The notes below the pieces were generated by a model. The model had not been told where the DNA came from and searched no databases. It saw only the letters and a list, made by a program, of their open reading frames with translations. A DNA stretch of 64,000 bases from Legionella cincinnatiensis (GTDB lineage Bacteria > Pseudomonadota > Gammaproteobacteria > Legionellales > Legionellaceae): assembly GCF_900452415.1 (NCBI RefSeq), contig NZ_UGNX01000001.1, forward strand, positions 3,720,001-3,784,000. Reading direction: 5' to 3'. Each line of letters begins with the position of its first letter. Positions within the stretch are counted from its first letter, which is position 1. Shown piece by piece: positions 46,335-55,605 of the stretch. Position numbers and translations under genes: made by a program.

Positions 46335-47000
46335 ATGAGTGATGAAGAAATGAAAAGGATACTATTGTATTGTCAAATACTTGGATTTGAAGGTTTAAGA
46401 AATGGCACTTACGCTATTATTCCCGAGCTCAAAATTAACTTTCCTCAACCAAATTCATTTATGGGTGTGAGAGGAAACCCCGCAATTTTTGTAACAGAAG
46501 TTACTTATAAAAAATTAAAACAATTTCATGAGGATTGGGTTCCTAATATAACGATCGCTATTAGTCATGCCTATTTGATTGAACCTAAAAGAAGCAATAT
46601 TGATACCATTGGGATGCTCGTTCATGAAGCAGGTCATGCATTTAACGTTTATGGTAAGCTAAAAAATAATGAAGCGAATGCCTATGTATTTGAAATTGAA
46701 ACCATGCTTAAACTGTTAAAAATGAATATACTCCCAAGACAGTTTGGCCTTTACAAAGAAGATTTACAATCTTATTTTAAATCACGCATGGAGCAGTATA
46801 ACTTAGCGATCCCTAGTAACTCCTATTTAAAAACCTTAGTCGAAGAAATTACTAATGATTTTAATTTAGATGGGAAGGATATTAAATCCGAATCGCGGGT
46901 CAAATTTCAAATTAAACTTGGCTTTTTCAAGAAAAATGATACTACTGAGCCTACCCCAGAAAGAAATCTACCAAATCAACCAATGGTTAAAGTTTTATAG
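46335..47000 (+). CDS. Putative zinc metalloprotease (HExxH)
   Basis: This 221-residue protein has no signal peptide. Residues 92-101 read IGMLVHEAGH: His97, Glu98 and His101 form an HExxH zinc site. Glu113 or Glu120 (NNEANAYVFE) lies 12-19 residues on and would fit a gluzincin third ligand. No known peptidase family is recognised. The C-terminal 40 residues are charged and Pro-rich. A strong GGAGG ribosome site precedes the ATG. A cytosolic HExxH protein without a partner in Legionella is a plausible injected effector, but that is inference. Confidence 0.6.
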   Translation: MSDEEMKRILLYCQILGFEGLRNGTYAIIPELKINFPQPNSFMGVRGNPAIFVTEVTYKKLKQFHEDWVPNITIAISHAYLIEPKRSNIDTIGMLVHEAGHAFNVYGKLKNNEANAYVFEIETMLKLLKMNILPRQFGLYKEDLQSYFKSRMEQYNLAIPSNSYLKTLVEEITNDFNLDGKDIKSESRVKFQIKLGFFKKNDTTEPTPERNLPNQPMVKVL

Positions 47001-47121
47001 TAATGGGATAAATAATCCCTATGAACTATTTTCGATGGAGCGAAATAGGCAAACCAACTAAGCGAATAGGAATCTGATTTAGAAATAACACGTTTGAAGT
47101 TTAATGATATTGGAGATAAGT

Positions 47122-48240
47122 ATGTATAAATGGCTGGAAAATATCGATTTGTCGAGTTTTAGTGCTCAAATTGAGGATTTTGTGAATCATCTTGTTGATC
47201 CGGCCTCTCTTATGATTCCTGATGATCCTGTTTTTGTTTCTTATCGACAATTTGAGCAATTAAGATTGATGTCAGCCAATAGCTTGCAAGAAATGTCAAA
47301 GCAAATGGAAGAAAGTCGTCAATTTATTGCCAAAGCACCACACGATAAGAGTGAGATTGCCCTGGTTGTTCAAAACAATAATACAGATAAGCCTTATGAA
47401 ACAGAACTAAAGAATATTTTACGATTTCTTGTAGAGGACGGTAAAGACAAAGCTCAAATTCGCATGATTTGCAATGCCATAAACGGTGGCTTAATAATGG
47501 CACACATGGCAGCCAAACAAAATGCAGAAGCAGCAATGGCTATCATCAACAGAATTAAACAAATTGGTGACAAAAATGTAGCACCGTTGGTTGATGAGTA
47601 CTGGAAAATTTTGCAATCATCTGATAAAACATCTGGATTTAAATTGCTCCCCCAATATCTGGAAGAACTAATTACACAACAAGCAGTAGAATTGGAGTCA
47701 CATCGGAAAAAATTACGCGATGATGGTGGAGAAGATTTAACTAAAGAAGAAGTTATTTGTCCATTAACCCGACAGGTGATCAATGCAAGTAACTCACTGG
47801 CAACACAATCTCATGCCACCCAATTCATGATGCTTATTGTAGTTTTGGCACAATTGGCGAAAATTAAAAACAGTGAGCTGGATGAATTTATTAGCTCACA
47901 AGACAATGATTACGTTAATAAATGCTTTGAGTTGTTACAGCAATACGTAAAAGATCCGAAACAGCTTTTATTTACAGAGCAACAACATGAATTCCTAAAT
48001 CAATTAGGTATGAATAAAGTATTGCAACAATGGCAAACACAAAATATTCATGAGCATTCTGCAGTAAAAACAGAGGATAAAGAACCTTCGAATCAGGAGT
48101 CAATATCATTGGCGGGTGTAAAAGATATAGAGATTGATTCAGTGGAAAAACATCAACATTCACCTAGCGCTTGTCGTTTTTTCAAACTGACACCTAAAAG
48201 CAACGAAGGTACAGAAAAAACTTTGAGCTATACTCCATAA
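47122..48240 (+). CDS. Helical protein of unknown function
   Basis: This 372-residue protein starts at the ATG at 47122 with GGAG six bases upstream; six further codons upstream lack a ribosome site. It is helical and soluble, with possible coiled coil around residues 45-60 (SLQEMSKQMEESRQF). Two CPL- or Cys-containing turns are near residues 208-225. The C-terminal 60 residues are polar and probably disordered. I do not recognise it. It lies about 120 bp after the HExxH gene on the same strand and may be cotranscribed. Confidence 0.6.
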   Translation: MYKWLENIDLSSFSAQIEDFVNHLVDPASLMIPDDPVFVSYRQFEQLRLMSANSLQEMSKQMEESRQFIAKAPHDKSEIALVVQNNNTDKPYETELKNILRFLVEDGKDKAQIRMICNAINGGLIMAHMAAKQNAEAAMAIINRIKQIGDKNVAPLVDEYWKILQSSDKTSGFKLLPQYLEELITQQAVELESHRKKLRDDGGEDLTKEEVICPLTRQVINASNSLATQSHATQFMMLIVVLAQLAKIKNSELDEFISSQDNDYVNKCFELLQQYVKDPKQLLFTEQQHEFLNQLGMNKVLQQWQTQNIHEHSAVKTEDKEPSNQESISLAGVKDIEIDSVEKHQHSPSACRFFKLTPKSNEGTEKTLSYTP

Positions 48241-48251
48241 CCCAGACATTA

Positions 48252-48272
48252 GCCTCACTTAATGAGTGAGGC
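48252..48272. terminator. Hairpin between convergent genes
   Basis: GCCTCACT-TAATG-AGTGAGGC is a perfect eight-pair stem just after the helical protein's stop. No T-run follows, so termination strength is uncertain. It sits between that gene and the convergent rocC-like gene. Confidence 0.45.
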
Positions 48273-48354
48273 ATCAATTGCAAAATTCTAAACGTTCGAA
48301 AGCTACCATGCAAGTAAACAGACATCGTGACACTAAACCATTGCCGGATAGAAA

Positions 48355-49044
48355 TTACTCTTCAATAGCTTCTTTTTTCTCTTCAGAATTTCTGGATAAT
48401 CCCAATTTCTCTTTCAAACGTGCAACAGCATCAGGATCATACTGTTTTGCTGATTTATGCTTTACCACTACAGCCGTAGTTCGAACAGGTTGTGTCGTTG
48501 CATTTAGGGCATTGTATGTACTTCGTGTTGGATAAATTGGAAAATTATCGTCCGTTGTGTTTGATAATGGACTCATTGCTTTTGAGTGATAATTCATGCC
48601 TTGTGAATTAGAATGAGAAGGATTTACAGTTTTTTCTGCGAGAACTTTACGCGCGTTACGAGCACTTTTTTCTACTCGCTTTTTGATCTTAGCAGCCGCA
48701 TATTCAGCTTCCTCTGCGCTCACTTCACCAACTTCATTGCCATGCAAATCAATTCGCATTTCTCGAAGTTTAAGACAGGCTAAATAATCAAGACGCCGAG
48801 TAAATAACACCACAGCCTCTCTTAATTTGCTTTTGGAAAGACCAACTTCCACAGCTTTTTCTGCATGAAGCAAAATATCATCCATAATGCCAATTTTTAA
48901 TGGGCGAATTCGTAATGAATTATCAAATGCTGCCGGAAAATTTGCAGCGAGCCATAACAAAGCATCTGCGCGTGCTTTTTTAGACTTATTTTTTTGAGCT
49001 TTATTAATAACAGCGGTGCGTGGGTGCAGCTCCTGTTTTCTCAT
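48355..49044 (-). CDS. rocC: ProQ/FinO-domain RNA chaperone (RocC-like)
   Basis: This 229-residue protein has an N-terminal FinO/ProQ domain (residues 15-110): ALLWLAANFPAAFDNSLRIRPL, split as FPAAF and RIRPLKIGIMDDIL, is diagnostic. A basic linker (KKRVEKSARNARKVLAEK) and a low-complexity tail follow. ProQ-type proteins stabilise small RNAs and pair them with mRNAs. In L. pneumophila the family member RocC works with the RNA RocR to repress competence genes. From memory, RocC lies near the pyk-pgk-gap-tkt genes there, which supports the name here by synteny. The paired RNA was not found in this window. Confidence 0.8.
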   Translation of the reverse strand: MRKQELHPRTAVINKAQKNKSKKARADALLWLAANFPAAFDNSLRIRPLKIGIMDDILLHAEKAVEVGLSKSKLREAVVLFTRRLDYLACLKLREMRIDLHGNEVGEVSAEEAEYAAAKIKKRVEKSARNARKVLAEKTVNPSHSNSQGMNYHSKAMSPLSNTTDDNFPIYPTRSTYNALNATTQPVRTTAVVVKHKSAKQYDPDAVARLKEKLGLSRNSEEKKEAIEE

Positions 49045-49335
49045 AAGTGACCCTTGGTTAGATATTGATTGTCATATCTGAAATAAAAGCATTTATATTA
49101 AAAATGAGCGCACAATGTACAATGTTTATTGATTGTTTGCAAGTCCTCTGTGATGCTTAATCGTACGGTATAAAAACAAATAATCTAAGTAGAAAAAAAG
49201 TGAATGATAGTCCTATAATTAGACTAGAATTTGTATACTCAAGGTTTCTTGGACTTATACTTATTATTCAGGTAATAGCTCGTTAATAAATTGTCAATGC
49301 ATCAACTTTTTATAACGAAATTTGTGGAGCAAATG

Positions 49336-49533
49336 ATGGATTTCTTTAAAAAAGTGTTTATATTATTTCTTGCAACATTCTTTCCATGGCTTCTGCTTCT
49401 TTTGGATGATAATCCTGGCGGTGCAGTCATTTCATTAGTGATGCAAGTGACCATTATTGGTTGGCCTTTTGCGACAGTTTGGGCCTGGAATACTCACTAC
49501 GGCACTAAAAAAGACAAAAAAAATAAAAAATAA
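49336..49533 (+). CDS. Small membrane protein, YqaE/Pmp3-like
   Basis: This 65-residue protein starts at the second of two tandem ATGs (49336), with GGAG six bases upstream. Two hydrophobic segments, FILFLATFFPWLLLLL and VISLVMQVTIIGWPFATVWA, flank a short Asp/Asn/Gly turn, followed by a Lys-rich tail. The layout matches two-helix YqaE/Pmp3 proteins. It precedes dapB by 17 bp and may be cotranscribed. Confidence 0.6.
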   Translation: MDFFKKVFILFLATFFPWLLLLLDDNPGGAVISLVMQVTIIGWPFATVWAWNTHYGTKKDKKNKK

Positions 49534-49550
49534 ACTTCATAAGGAGTATT

Positions 49551-50282
49551 ATGCTAACTCGTGTTATTGTTAATGGGGCCAAAGGTAAAATGGGTTCCCT
49601 TGCTTGTGAAACACTGAACAATCACGATGAATTTGATTTAGTGGCAACACTTGGCAGAGAAGATAATTTAGCTCAGGCCATTAAAGATACCCAAGCTCAG
49701 ATAGTAGTTGACTTAACTCGTGCAGATTGTGTTTACCAAAATTGCCTTACTATCATCAATCATAAAGCACACCCTGTGATTGGAACATCAGGCCTTCTTC
49801 CTGATCAAATTAACGAATTAACCACCCTTTGTGAACGCCATCATATTGGTGGAGTGATTGTCCCTAATTTCTCAATTAGTGCCGTTTTAATGATGATCTT
49901 CGCGGCCAAAGCGGCAGAATACTTTCCTGAAGTAGAAATCATTGAAGCACATCACCAACAAAAATTGGATGCTCCTTCAGGAACTGCTTTAAAAACAGCA
50001 GAAATGATTGCCGCAGCACGGAAAACCCCCAGAAATCAATTAAATCTCAAAGAACTAATCCCTGGCGCACGCGGTGGCTCTCACTATGATGTAAATATTC
50101 ACTCCCTACGTATTCCTGGCGTCATTGCACGACAACAGGTTATTTTTGGCAGCATAGGTGAAACGTTAACAATTACTGATGATTGCATTGATCGTCGTTC
50201 TTTTATGCCCGGTATCGTCCTATGCTGTCAAAAAGTGTTAGGATTGACTACCTTGCTCTATGGGCTTGAACATTTATTGTAA
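49551..50282 (+). CDS. dapB: 4-hydroxy-tetrahydrodipicolinate reductase
   Basis: This 243-residue enzyme of the diaminopimelate/lysine pathway reduces hydroxy-tetrahydrodipicolinate with NAD(P)H. Motifs are VNGAKGKMGSLA (nucleotide binding), the catalytic EAHHQQKLDAPSGTALK, and SLRIPGVIARQQVIFG. Length is at the short end of the family but complete. AAGGAG lies upstream of the ATG. It is probably transcribed from the small membrane-protein gene's promoter. Confidence 0.95.
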   Translation: MLTRVIVNGAKGKMGSLACETLNNHDEFDLVATLGREDNLAQAIKDTQAQIVVDLTRADCVYQNCLTIINHKAHPVIGTSGLLPDQINELTTLCERHHIGGVIVPNFSISAVLMMIFAAKAAEYFPEVEIIEAHHQQKLDAPSGTALKTAEMIAAARKTPRNQLNLKELIPGARGGSHYDVNIHSLRIPGVIARQQVIFGSIGETLTITDDCIDRRSFMPGIVLCCQKVLGLTTLLYGLEHLL

Positions 50283-50405
50283 AAGGCGCTATCAGGGAAC
50301 GGTCATGTTTGACGCATCTTGAACGAAAACCTGCCCGTTCAGCCAAGCTTCACCATTCCCTCGTATGACCTCTTACCATTTTTTATTATAAAACCTTAAA
50401 ACAAC

Positions 50406-50430
50406 AGCCTGGATGATAAGACCAGGCTTT
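50406..50430. terminator. Terminator between dapB and the sidP-like gene
   Basis: AGCCTGG-ATGATAAGA-CCAGGCT forms a seven-pair stem, followed by TTTAT on the plus strand and GTTGTTTT on the minus strand. It lies beside the stop of the convergent sidP-like gene and could serve both. Confidence 0.5.
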
Positions 50431-50431
50431 A

Positions 50432-52912
50432 TCATCTATGATAAGACTCAGGCTCTTTAACATGTGCTTTTTTAGATTCTTCAAATAACTTAGTCCATTC
50501 CTCTACAGTTGTTGAAACAAGCCTGGGAAAAGTAGCACCTGTTTCACTATGTTTTAAAAATGAACGTAAGTGCCCATAAACTGAATTCGTTGCTTCAGTC
50601 CGGCTACCATCACTTTGAGGTCGTTCGGATACAATCTGTAATATTTTTTCAATTCGTATGATATTATCTTTACCTGATGAAGGACTCGACATTAAATCAA
50701 GAATCTGTTTAATACCATCAGGAGTCGGGCTACTCTCAGAAGTAAAGAATGAACTAGTCCAACGCGAACTTTGCTCTTGTGGCGTAAATAGATTTCTTTC
50801 ATTAATCAATGAATGTAAGGAATCATAAAGTTTCGTGCAATTGCTTTCACCTAATTGCCTCGCCACTAAACGACATAACAATTTATTTTCAGGAAGTAAA
50901 TATTCCCTAAGTTTTTTACTACCCCCAATAAAAATATTCTTTACTTCATTATCTGTTGCCATCCTATCATCATCTTTAAGTGCTCGCTCACTATCTAAAC
51001 GTCTTCTGATTTCTGCTGCAATATCTTCTGGTAAATACCATTCAGGAGTTTTAATACCTTCAGAACCCGGTGCATTTTGTCCCGCATGTTCATGCTGATG
51101 ACGGCTCATATATAAATCAGCTACTAAAGAAACAAAACGGATACGATTTTCCTTATCAGGAAGTTCATCAAACACCGGCCAGCTACCGTAGCGCTCCTTA
51201 TATAAAATCATCGCATCTGTATGAATAAGTTCAATGGCTTTTCTATCTTTGCCGCTAACGCAAGAACCATAGGAATGTCCACCAACGGTCAAGATAATTA
51301 ACTGCTCAAGAGAACTCAAAAATAATTCTCTACCTGCATAATCAAAAATAGTTGCTGTACCAAGTGCTGACTCTAGAACAGATTGGTATTGATCTAAGAG
51401 TTCTTGTAACCCTGAGGTAAAAGAAACATACTTTTTTGCTGTAGCTAATAGAGACAAACTGTCTTTATCATACGCCTGAGTATAATAAAGTCGCTTAGCC
51501 ATATTATAGGGATGATTATTCTGAAGGATAAATTGAATGTCTTTTCGACGTTCAATGGCAGAGCGAGCCAATTTGTACAAATCCAAATCAGGCGGCAAAG
51601 TGGGTAAATAATCAGTAATCCAGTTAGGTACATAATCTGTTGCATGTATTGGGCTAATCAGTGTTTGCAATATCGCAAGTTGATCTAGTTTTGAATGCTC
51701 CATCACTTTAGCAAGATTTGAGTCACTATGCCTTTGTTGCACTGCTTTAGGCCAATTTAATCCGTCTCGAGTTGCAATATGACTTGAACGATAGCGCTTA
51801 GCCGATAATTCGCATATTTGCCCATTTTGACTCACTCCTAACAAACTGTGAGCTGCATAATTTGCAGGCAATGGCAGTGTACGATGACGACTCGATAAAA
51901 AGGAAACCGCATCCTCTACGTTATCCACTCCTTTAAGCACATGCTCTAAAAAAAACTGTTGGTGTTCAGATAATACCCAATACCACTGAGGAAGACTGGA
52001 AATCTGTGTCGCTGTATCCCAGATTTCCCACTTAAAAATATCCCCTGTGAGCAGTTTTTTAAATTGGTTTAATTTTTTATCCAATGAGGAGGGATCTGCC
52101 GCTAAAATTCGCATCATTTCGCGTTGATGTACACTTAACGTATTAAACCATGAGGGAAGTGGAGGAGAACCACTCACGATTTGCTGCAAATCCGTATTTA
52201 AGCTCAGTGCTTTTCTTTTTATTGAGGACCAATTCAGTAAAAAATTATTAAAATCCCGAATTACTTCAAGATAAGAGGTAATTCCTTGTTCCAAATTACA
52301 AAAATAGGCATGTTGATATTCCTCAAGATCACGTAACCAGTTAGGCGTTTTGGGATATTTTTTAGCTTTAATTAATGTTAATTCATCGAGTAATTGATCG
52401 TAATGGGGGGGTAGTGTTTCGTCTAACTGAAGCACATAATCTACATCGTGCCCCAACTTCATAGGGACTAGAGTGGCTAAGTCATAACGACCTTCGCGCA
52501 TCAACGCATATTGTTCTGCTTCATTCAATAGCTCTATAGCCTCTTTAATATCAGAACAACCCCAATTTAAAGCAATAAGTTCAATTAATTTGGCAGTGAA
52601 TCGCTCCAATTCTTTATGCAAATCATCTACAGAGCCTTTTGCATCAGCAGTGGCTAATTTACATTCATCAACATATGTCTTTAACGTTTCTTTGCTTAAC
52701 GGCGTGTTTTTTGCAGAAAATGGATAAGCGTCGATAAGAAAGCAGAACGCCTTGTGCAGGCTATCGACACGACGTGCAAAACTACGGTGATAATCAGGTT
52801 TCTCGTGATAGGTTTCTAGAATATAACCTGGAAAGCGAACTTCTAAGGCACTCAGTAATTCAGATGATAATTCGATGCCATACGGCACACGTACAATAAT
52901 TCCTTTTCCCAT
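50432..52912 (-). CDS. sidP: SidP-like phosphoinositide phosphatase, Dot/Icm effector
   Basis: This 826-residue protein has the CX5R active site CVSGKDR at 551-557, in GGHSYGSCVSGKDRKAIEL. The form C-x-S-G-K-D-R is shared by bacterial phosphoinositide phosphatases such as SidP, SidF and SopB. From memory, L. pneumophila SidP is about 820 residues and lies beside mmsA, as here, and removes 3-phosphates from PI3P and PI(3,5)P2 in the host. Residue 2 of the motif is Val where Lys is usual. No signal peptide or membrane segment is visible; type IV secretion is expected. The gene is divergent from mmsA. Confidence 0.75.
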   Translation of the reverse strand: MGKGIIVRVPYGIELSSELLSALEVRFPGYILETYHEKPDYHRSFARRVDSLHKAFCFLIDAYPFSAKNTPLSKETLKTYVDECKLATADAKGSVDDLHKELERFTAKLIELIALNWGCSDIKEAIELLNEAEQYALMREGRYDLATLVPMKLGHDVDYVLQLDETLPPHYDQLLDELTLIKAKKYPKTPNWLRDLEEYQHAYFCNLEQGITSYLEVIRDFNNFLLNWSSIKRKALSLNTDLQQIVSGSPPLPSWFNTLSVHQREMMRILAADPSSLDKKLNQFKKLLTGDIFKWEIWDTATQISSLPQWYWVLSEHQQFFLEHVLKGVDNVEDAVSFLSSRHRTLPLPANYAAHSLLGVSQNGQICELSAKRYRSSHIATRDGLNWPKAVQQRHSDSNLAKVMEHSKLDQLAILQTLISPIHATDYVPNWITDYLPTLPPDLDLYKLARSAIERRKDIQFILQNNHPYNMAKRLYYTQAYDKDSLSLLATAKKYVSFTSGLQELLDQYQSVLESALGTATIFDYAGRELFLSSLEQLIILTVGGHSYGSCVSGKDRKAIELIHTDAMILYKERYGSWPVFDELPDKENRIRFVSLVADLYMSRHQHEHAGQNAPGSEGIKTPEWYLPEDIAAEIRRRLDSERALKDDDRMATDNEVKNIFIGGSKKLREYLLPENKLLCRLVARQLGESNCTKLYDSLHSLINERNLFTPQEQSSRWTSSFFTSESSPTPDGIKQILDLMSSPSSGKDNIIRIEKILQIVSERPQSDGSRTEATNSVYGHLRSFLKHSETGATFPRLVSTTVEEWTKLFEESKKAHVKEPESYHR

Positions 52913-53081
52913 CGCTTATTTTCCTTAACTGCTTACCTCTATTTTAAAGTTACTCCACTATAGAGTGATTCAAAAAGAGGTTATTTTAGTCCTAATCTCT
53001 TCGCTATTATTGTATAAATAATTCCATGAAACAATTACAATACACAACTTAATTGCTAAAAATAATAAAAGGAGTTTGCTA

Positions 53082-54581
53082 ATGGGCTACATTGTACAAC
53101 ATTATATTGATGGTCAATTACTTAATGAAACAAATACGACAGGTCACTCTATTTATAATCCCGCTTTAGGAGAAGTCATCGGCCAAGTCCATTTTGCATC
53201 AAAATCTCTTTGCGACAATGCAATCGCTGCAGCTAAAAAAGCAGGAATAGATTGGGCAAAAACTCCAGCCATTAAGCGAGCACGAATCCTTTTTAAATTC
53301 AGAGATTTACTTGAAAAAAATCAATTAGATTTAGCGCGAATTGTTACTCGTGAACATGGAAAAACTTTAGATGATGCCAAAGGTTCTGTAGCTCGAGCAA
53401 TAGAAGTAGTCGAATTACATTGTGGCCTGGTGAATCAACTGAAAGGAGATTTTTCTGCTGATGTAACTACGGGTATTGACTGCCATACGTTAAGACAACC
53501 ACTGGGTGTTTGTGCTGGTGTTTCCCCATTTAATTTTCCAGTTATGGTTCCAATATGGATGCTTATCCCAGCTATTGCTTGTGGCAATACATTTATCTTA
53601 AAACCTTCGGAACAAGATCCTTCCGCTCCTGTTCGTTTGCTGGAATTATTAAGCGATGCTGGATTGCCCGATGGAGTTGCTAATTGCATCCATGGAGATA
53701 AATCAACAGTAGATTATTTACTCACTCATCCTGATATTGCCACATTTACTGCTGTCGCTTCTACACCAGTAGCACAACATATTTATACTGCAGCTACCTC
53801 TTATGGAAAACGGGCTCATACTTTTGGTGGTGCAAAAAATCATTGTGTGGTCATGCCGGATGCAGATTTGGATCAAGCTGCTTCTGCTATTGTAGGCGCT
53901 GCTTATGGTTCTGCTGGTGAACGATGCATGGCAATCTCAGTCGTTGTTGCCGTGGGAGCACATACTGCTGATACACTTATTGCCAAAATGACACCACAAA
54001 TTCATGCAACACGAATTAATGCCGGTGATATTCCCGAAACAGATATGGGGCCTTTAATTAGCGATGCTCATCGACAAAAAGTTTTGGCTGCCGTAGAGCA
54101 AGGAATAAATGAAGGAGCTAAATTACTCATTGATGGAAGATCATTTAAACATCCCGAGCACCCCCAAGGTTTCTTCATGGGGCCCTGTTTGTTTGATCAT
54201 GTCAATGAAAATATGTCTATTTATCAGCATGAAATTTTTGGTCCAGTTCTCGTTATCGTTCGCGTAGATAGTTTTGAAGATGCTTTAGCTTTAGTAAATA
54301 GAAATCAATATGGCAATGGAACCGCAATTTTCACTCGTGATGGCTTCAGTGCTCGTGAATACAGTCAACGTGTACAAGTAGGCATGGTTGGAGTCAACAT
54401 CCCGATTCCAGTCCCCGTTGCAAACCATCCTTTTGGGGGTTGGAAGCATTCTTCCTTTGGTGATACAAACATGCATGGTCAAGAAAGTATTCATTTTTAC
54501 ACGCGCCGAAAAACAGTTACGAGTAAATGGCCTATTAGTGAAATCAAAGACAACGCTTTTATTATGCCCACACATGATTAA
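53082..54581 (+). CDS. mmsA: CoA-acylating methylmalonate-semialdehyde dehydrogenase
   Basis: This 499-residue aldehyde dehydrogenase oxidises methylmalonate semialdehyde to propionyl-CoA in valine breakdown. Signatures are VSPFNFPVMVPIWM, FILKPSEQDPSAP and the catalytic Cys in GSAGERCMA. The frame extends to a TTG at 53076, but the ATG at 53082 has AGGAG at seven bases. It is followed by mmsB and an acyl-CoA synthetase gene on the same strand. Confidence 0.94.
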   Translation: MGYIVQHYIDGQLLNETNTTGHSIYNPALGEVIGQVHFASKSLCDNAIAAAKKAGIDWAKTPAIKRARILFKFRDLLEKNQLDLARIVTREHGKTLDDAKGSVARAIEVVELHCGLVNQLKGDFSADVTTGIDCHTLRQPLGVCAGVSPFNFPVMVPIWMLIPAIACGNTFILKPSEQDPSAPVRLLELLSDAGLPDGVANCIHGDKSTVDYLLTHPDIATFTAVASTPVAQHIYTAATSYGKRAHTFGGAKNHCVVMPDADLDQAASAIVGAAYGSAGERCMAISVVVAVGAHTADTLIAKMTPQIHATRINAGDIPETDMGPLISDAHRQKVLAAVEQGINEGAKLLIDGRSFKHPEHPQGFFMGPCLFDHVNENMSIYQHEIFGPVLVIVRVDSFEDALALVNRNQYGNGTAIFTRDGFSAREYSQRVQVGMVGVNIPIPVPVANHPFGGWKHSSFGDTNMHGQESIHFYTRRKTVTSKWPISEIKDNAFIMPTHD

Positions 54582-54612
54582 AATGATTTAAAAATAATGG
54601 ATAGTCTGGGTG

Positions 54613-54676
54613 AGGTGAGGCGAAACCCGGGTTGATTGATCCTAATCAATTTCCCGGATTTCGTCACGCATCACCT
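54613..54676 (+). repeat. Long imperfect hairpin between mmsA and mmsB
   Basis: Nested pairs are AGGTGA/TCACCT, CGAAA/TTTCG, CCGGG/CCCGG and TTGATT/AATCAA around the loop GATCCT. There is no T-run. It may stabilise or process the transcript, or be a copy of a dispersed repeat. Confidence 0.6.
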
Positions 54677-54707
54677 AAGCTACATAATTAATCAGATGGA
54701 GAATTCA

Positions 54708-55604
54708 ATGGCAAAAATAGGATTTGTAGGACTTGGGCATATGGGTTTACCTATGGCCATCAACCTGATTAAAGCAGGACATCAAGTTACAGGATATGAT
54801 TTACAACAAACAGCCCTGCAACATTTTTCCCAAGCTGGTGGTTTCATTGCCCCTAACATCCAGGAATTAGCTCATAATAAAGAGGTAATTATTACCATGC
54901 TGCAAACTGGACAACAAGTCTTAGGAGTTTGTCATAGCAATAATGGATTATTCCAGGCAGCTAAAAAAGATACTTTATTCATTGATTGTTCGACCATAGA
55001 TGTCAATAGTTCACGTGAACTGCATCATCTGGCGACCCAACATCATCTCCAGGTAGTTGATGCACCTGTTTCAGGTGGTGTAGCCGGGGCAGCAGCCGCT
55101 ACTCTAACCTTTATGGTTGGTGGCGAAGAACACGCGTTCCATATGGCAAAACCTTTTTTAGCAGCTATGGGACAAAAAATCATTTACACAGGGATTGCAG
55201 GAAGTGGCCAAGCAGCAAAAATCTGTAATAATATGATTCTGGGCATCTCAATGATTGCTATTTCGGAGGCCTTTGTTCTTGCGGAACAATTACAATTATC
55301 ACCACAAAAACTTTTTGAGGTAGTAAGTAATGCTTCGGGACAATGCTGGGCAATGACTAAATATGCACCTGTTCCAGGCGTTTTAGAAAATGTTCCTGCA
55401 AATAATGATTATAAGCCAGGATTCGCTGCAGCAATGATGCTTAAAGATTTATTACTCAGTCAAGATTCGGCGCACTCCGTAAATCTGGAAACCCCTTTAG
55501 GGTCGAAAGCCACTCAAATTTACCAACATTTTGTGGATCAAGGTCTTGGTGAGGCCGATTTTTCAGCCATAATCAAATTAATCGCTCAAGGGAAAGAGGT
55601 ATAA
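54708..55604 (+). CDS. mmsB: 3-hydroxyisobutyrate dehydrogenase
   Basis: This 298-residue beta-hydroxyacid dehydrogenase oxidises 3-hydroxyisobutyrate to methylmalonate semialdehyde, the substrate of MmsA. Motifs are KIGFVGLGHMGLPMA (NAD binding), VDAPVSGGVAGA (substrate binding) and the catalytic Lys region GSGQAAKICNNM. The ATG at 54708 has GGAG six bases upstream; the frame upstream runs through the hairpin and is not coding. One base separates its stop from the acyl-CoA synthetase start. Confidence 0.95.
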   Translation: MAKIGFVGLGHMGLPMAINLIKAGHQVTGYDLQQTALQHFSQAGGFIAPNIQELAHNKEVIITMLQTGQQVLGVCHSNNGLFQAAKKDTLFIDCSTIDVNSSRELHHLATQHHLQVVDAPVSGGVAGAAAATLTFMVGGEEHAFHMAKPFLAAMGQKIIYTGIAGSGQAAKICNNMILGISMIAISEAFVLAEQLQLSPQKLFEVVSNASGQCWAMTKYAPVPGVLENVPANNDYKPGFAAAMMLKDLLLSQDSAHSVNLETPLGSKATQIYQHFVDQGLGEADFSAIIKLIAQGKEV

Positions 55605-55605
55605 C

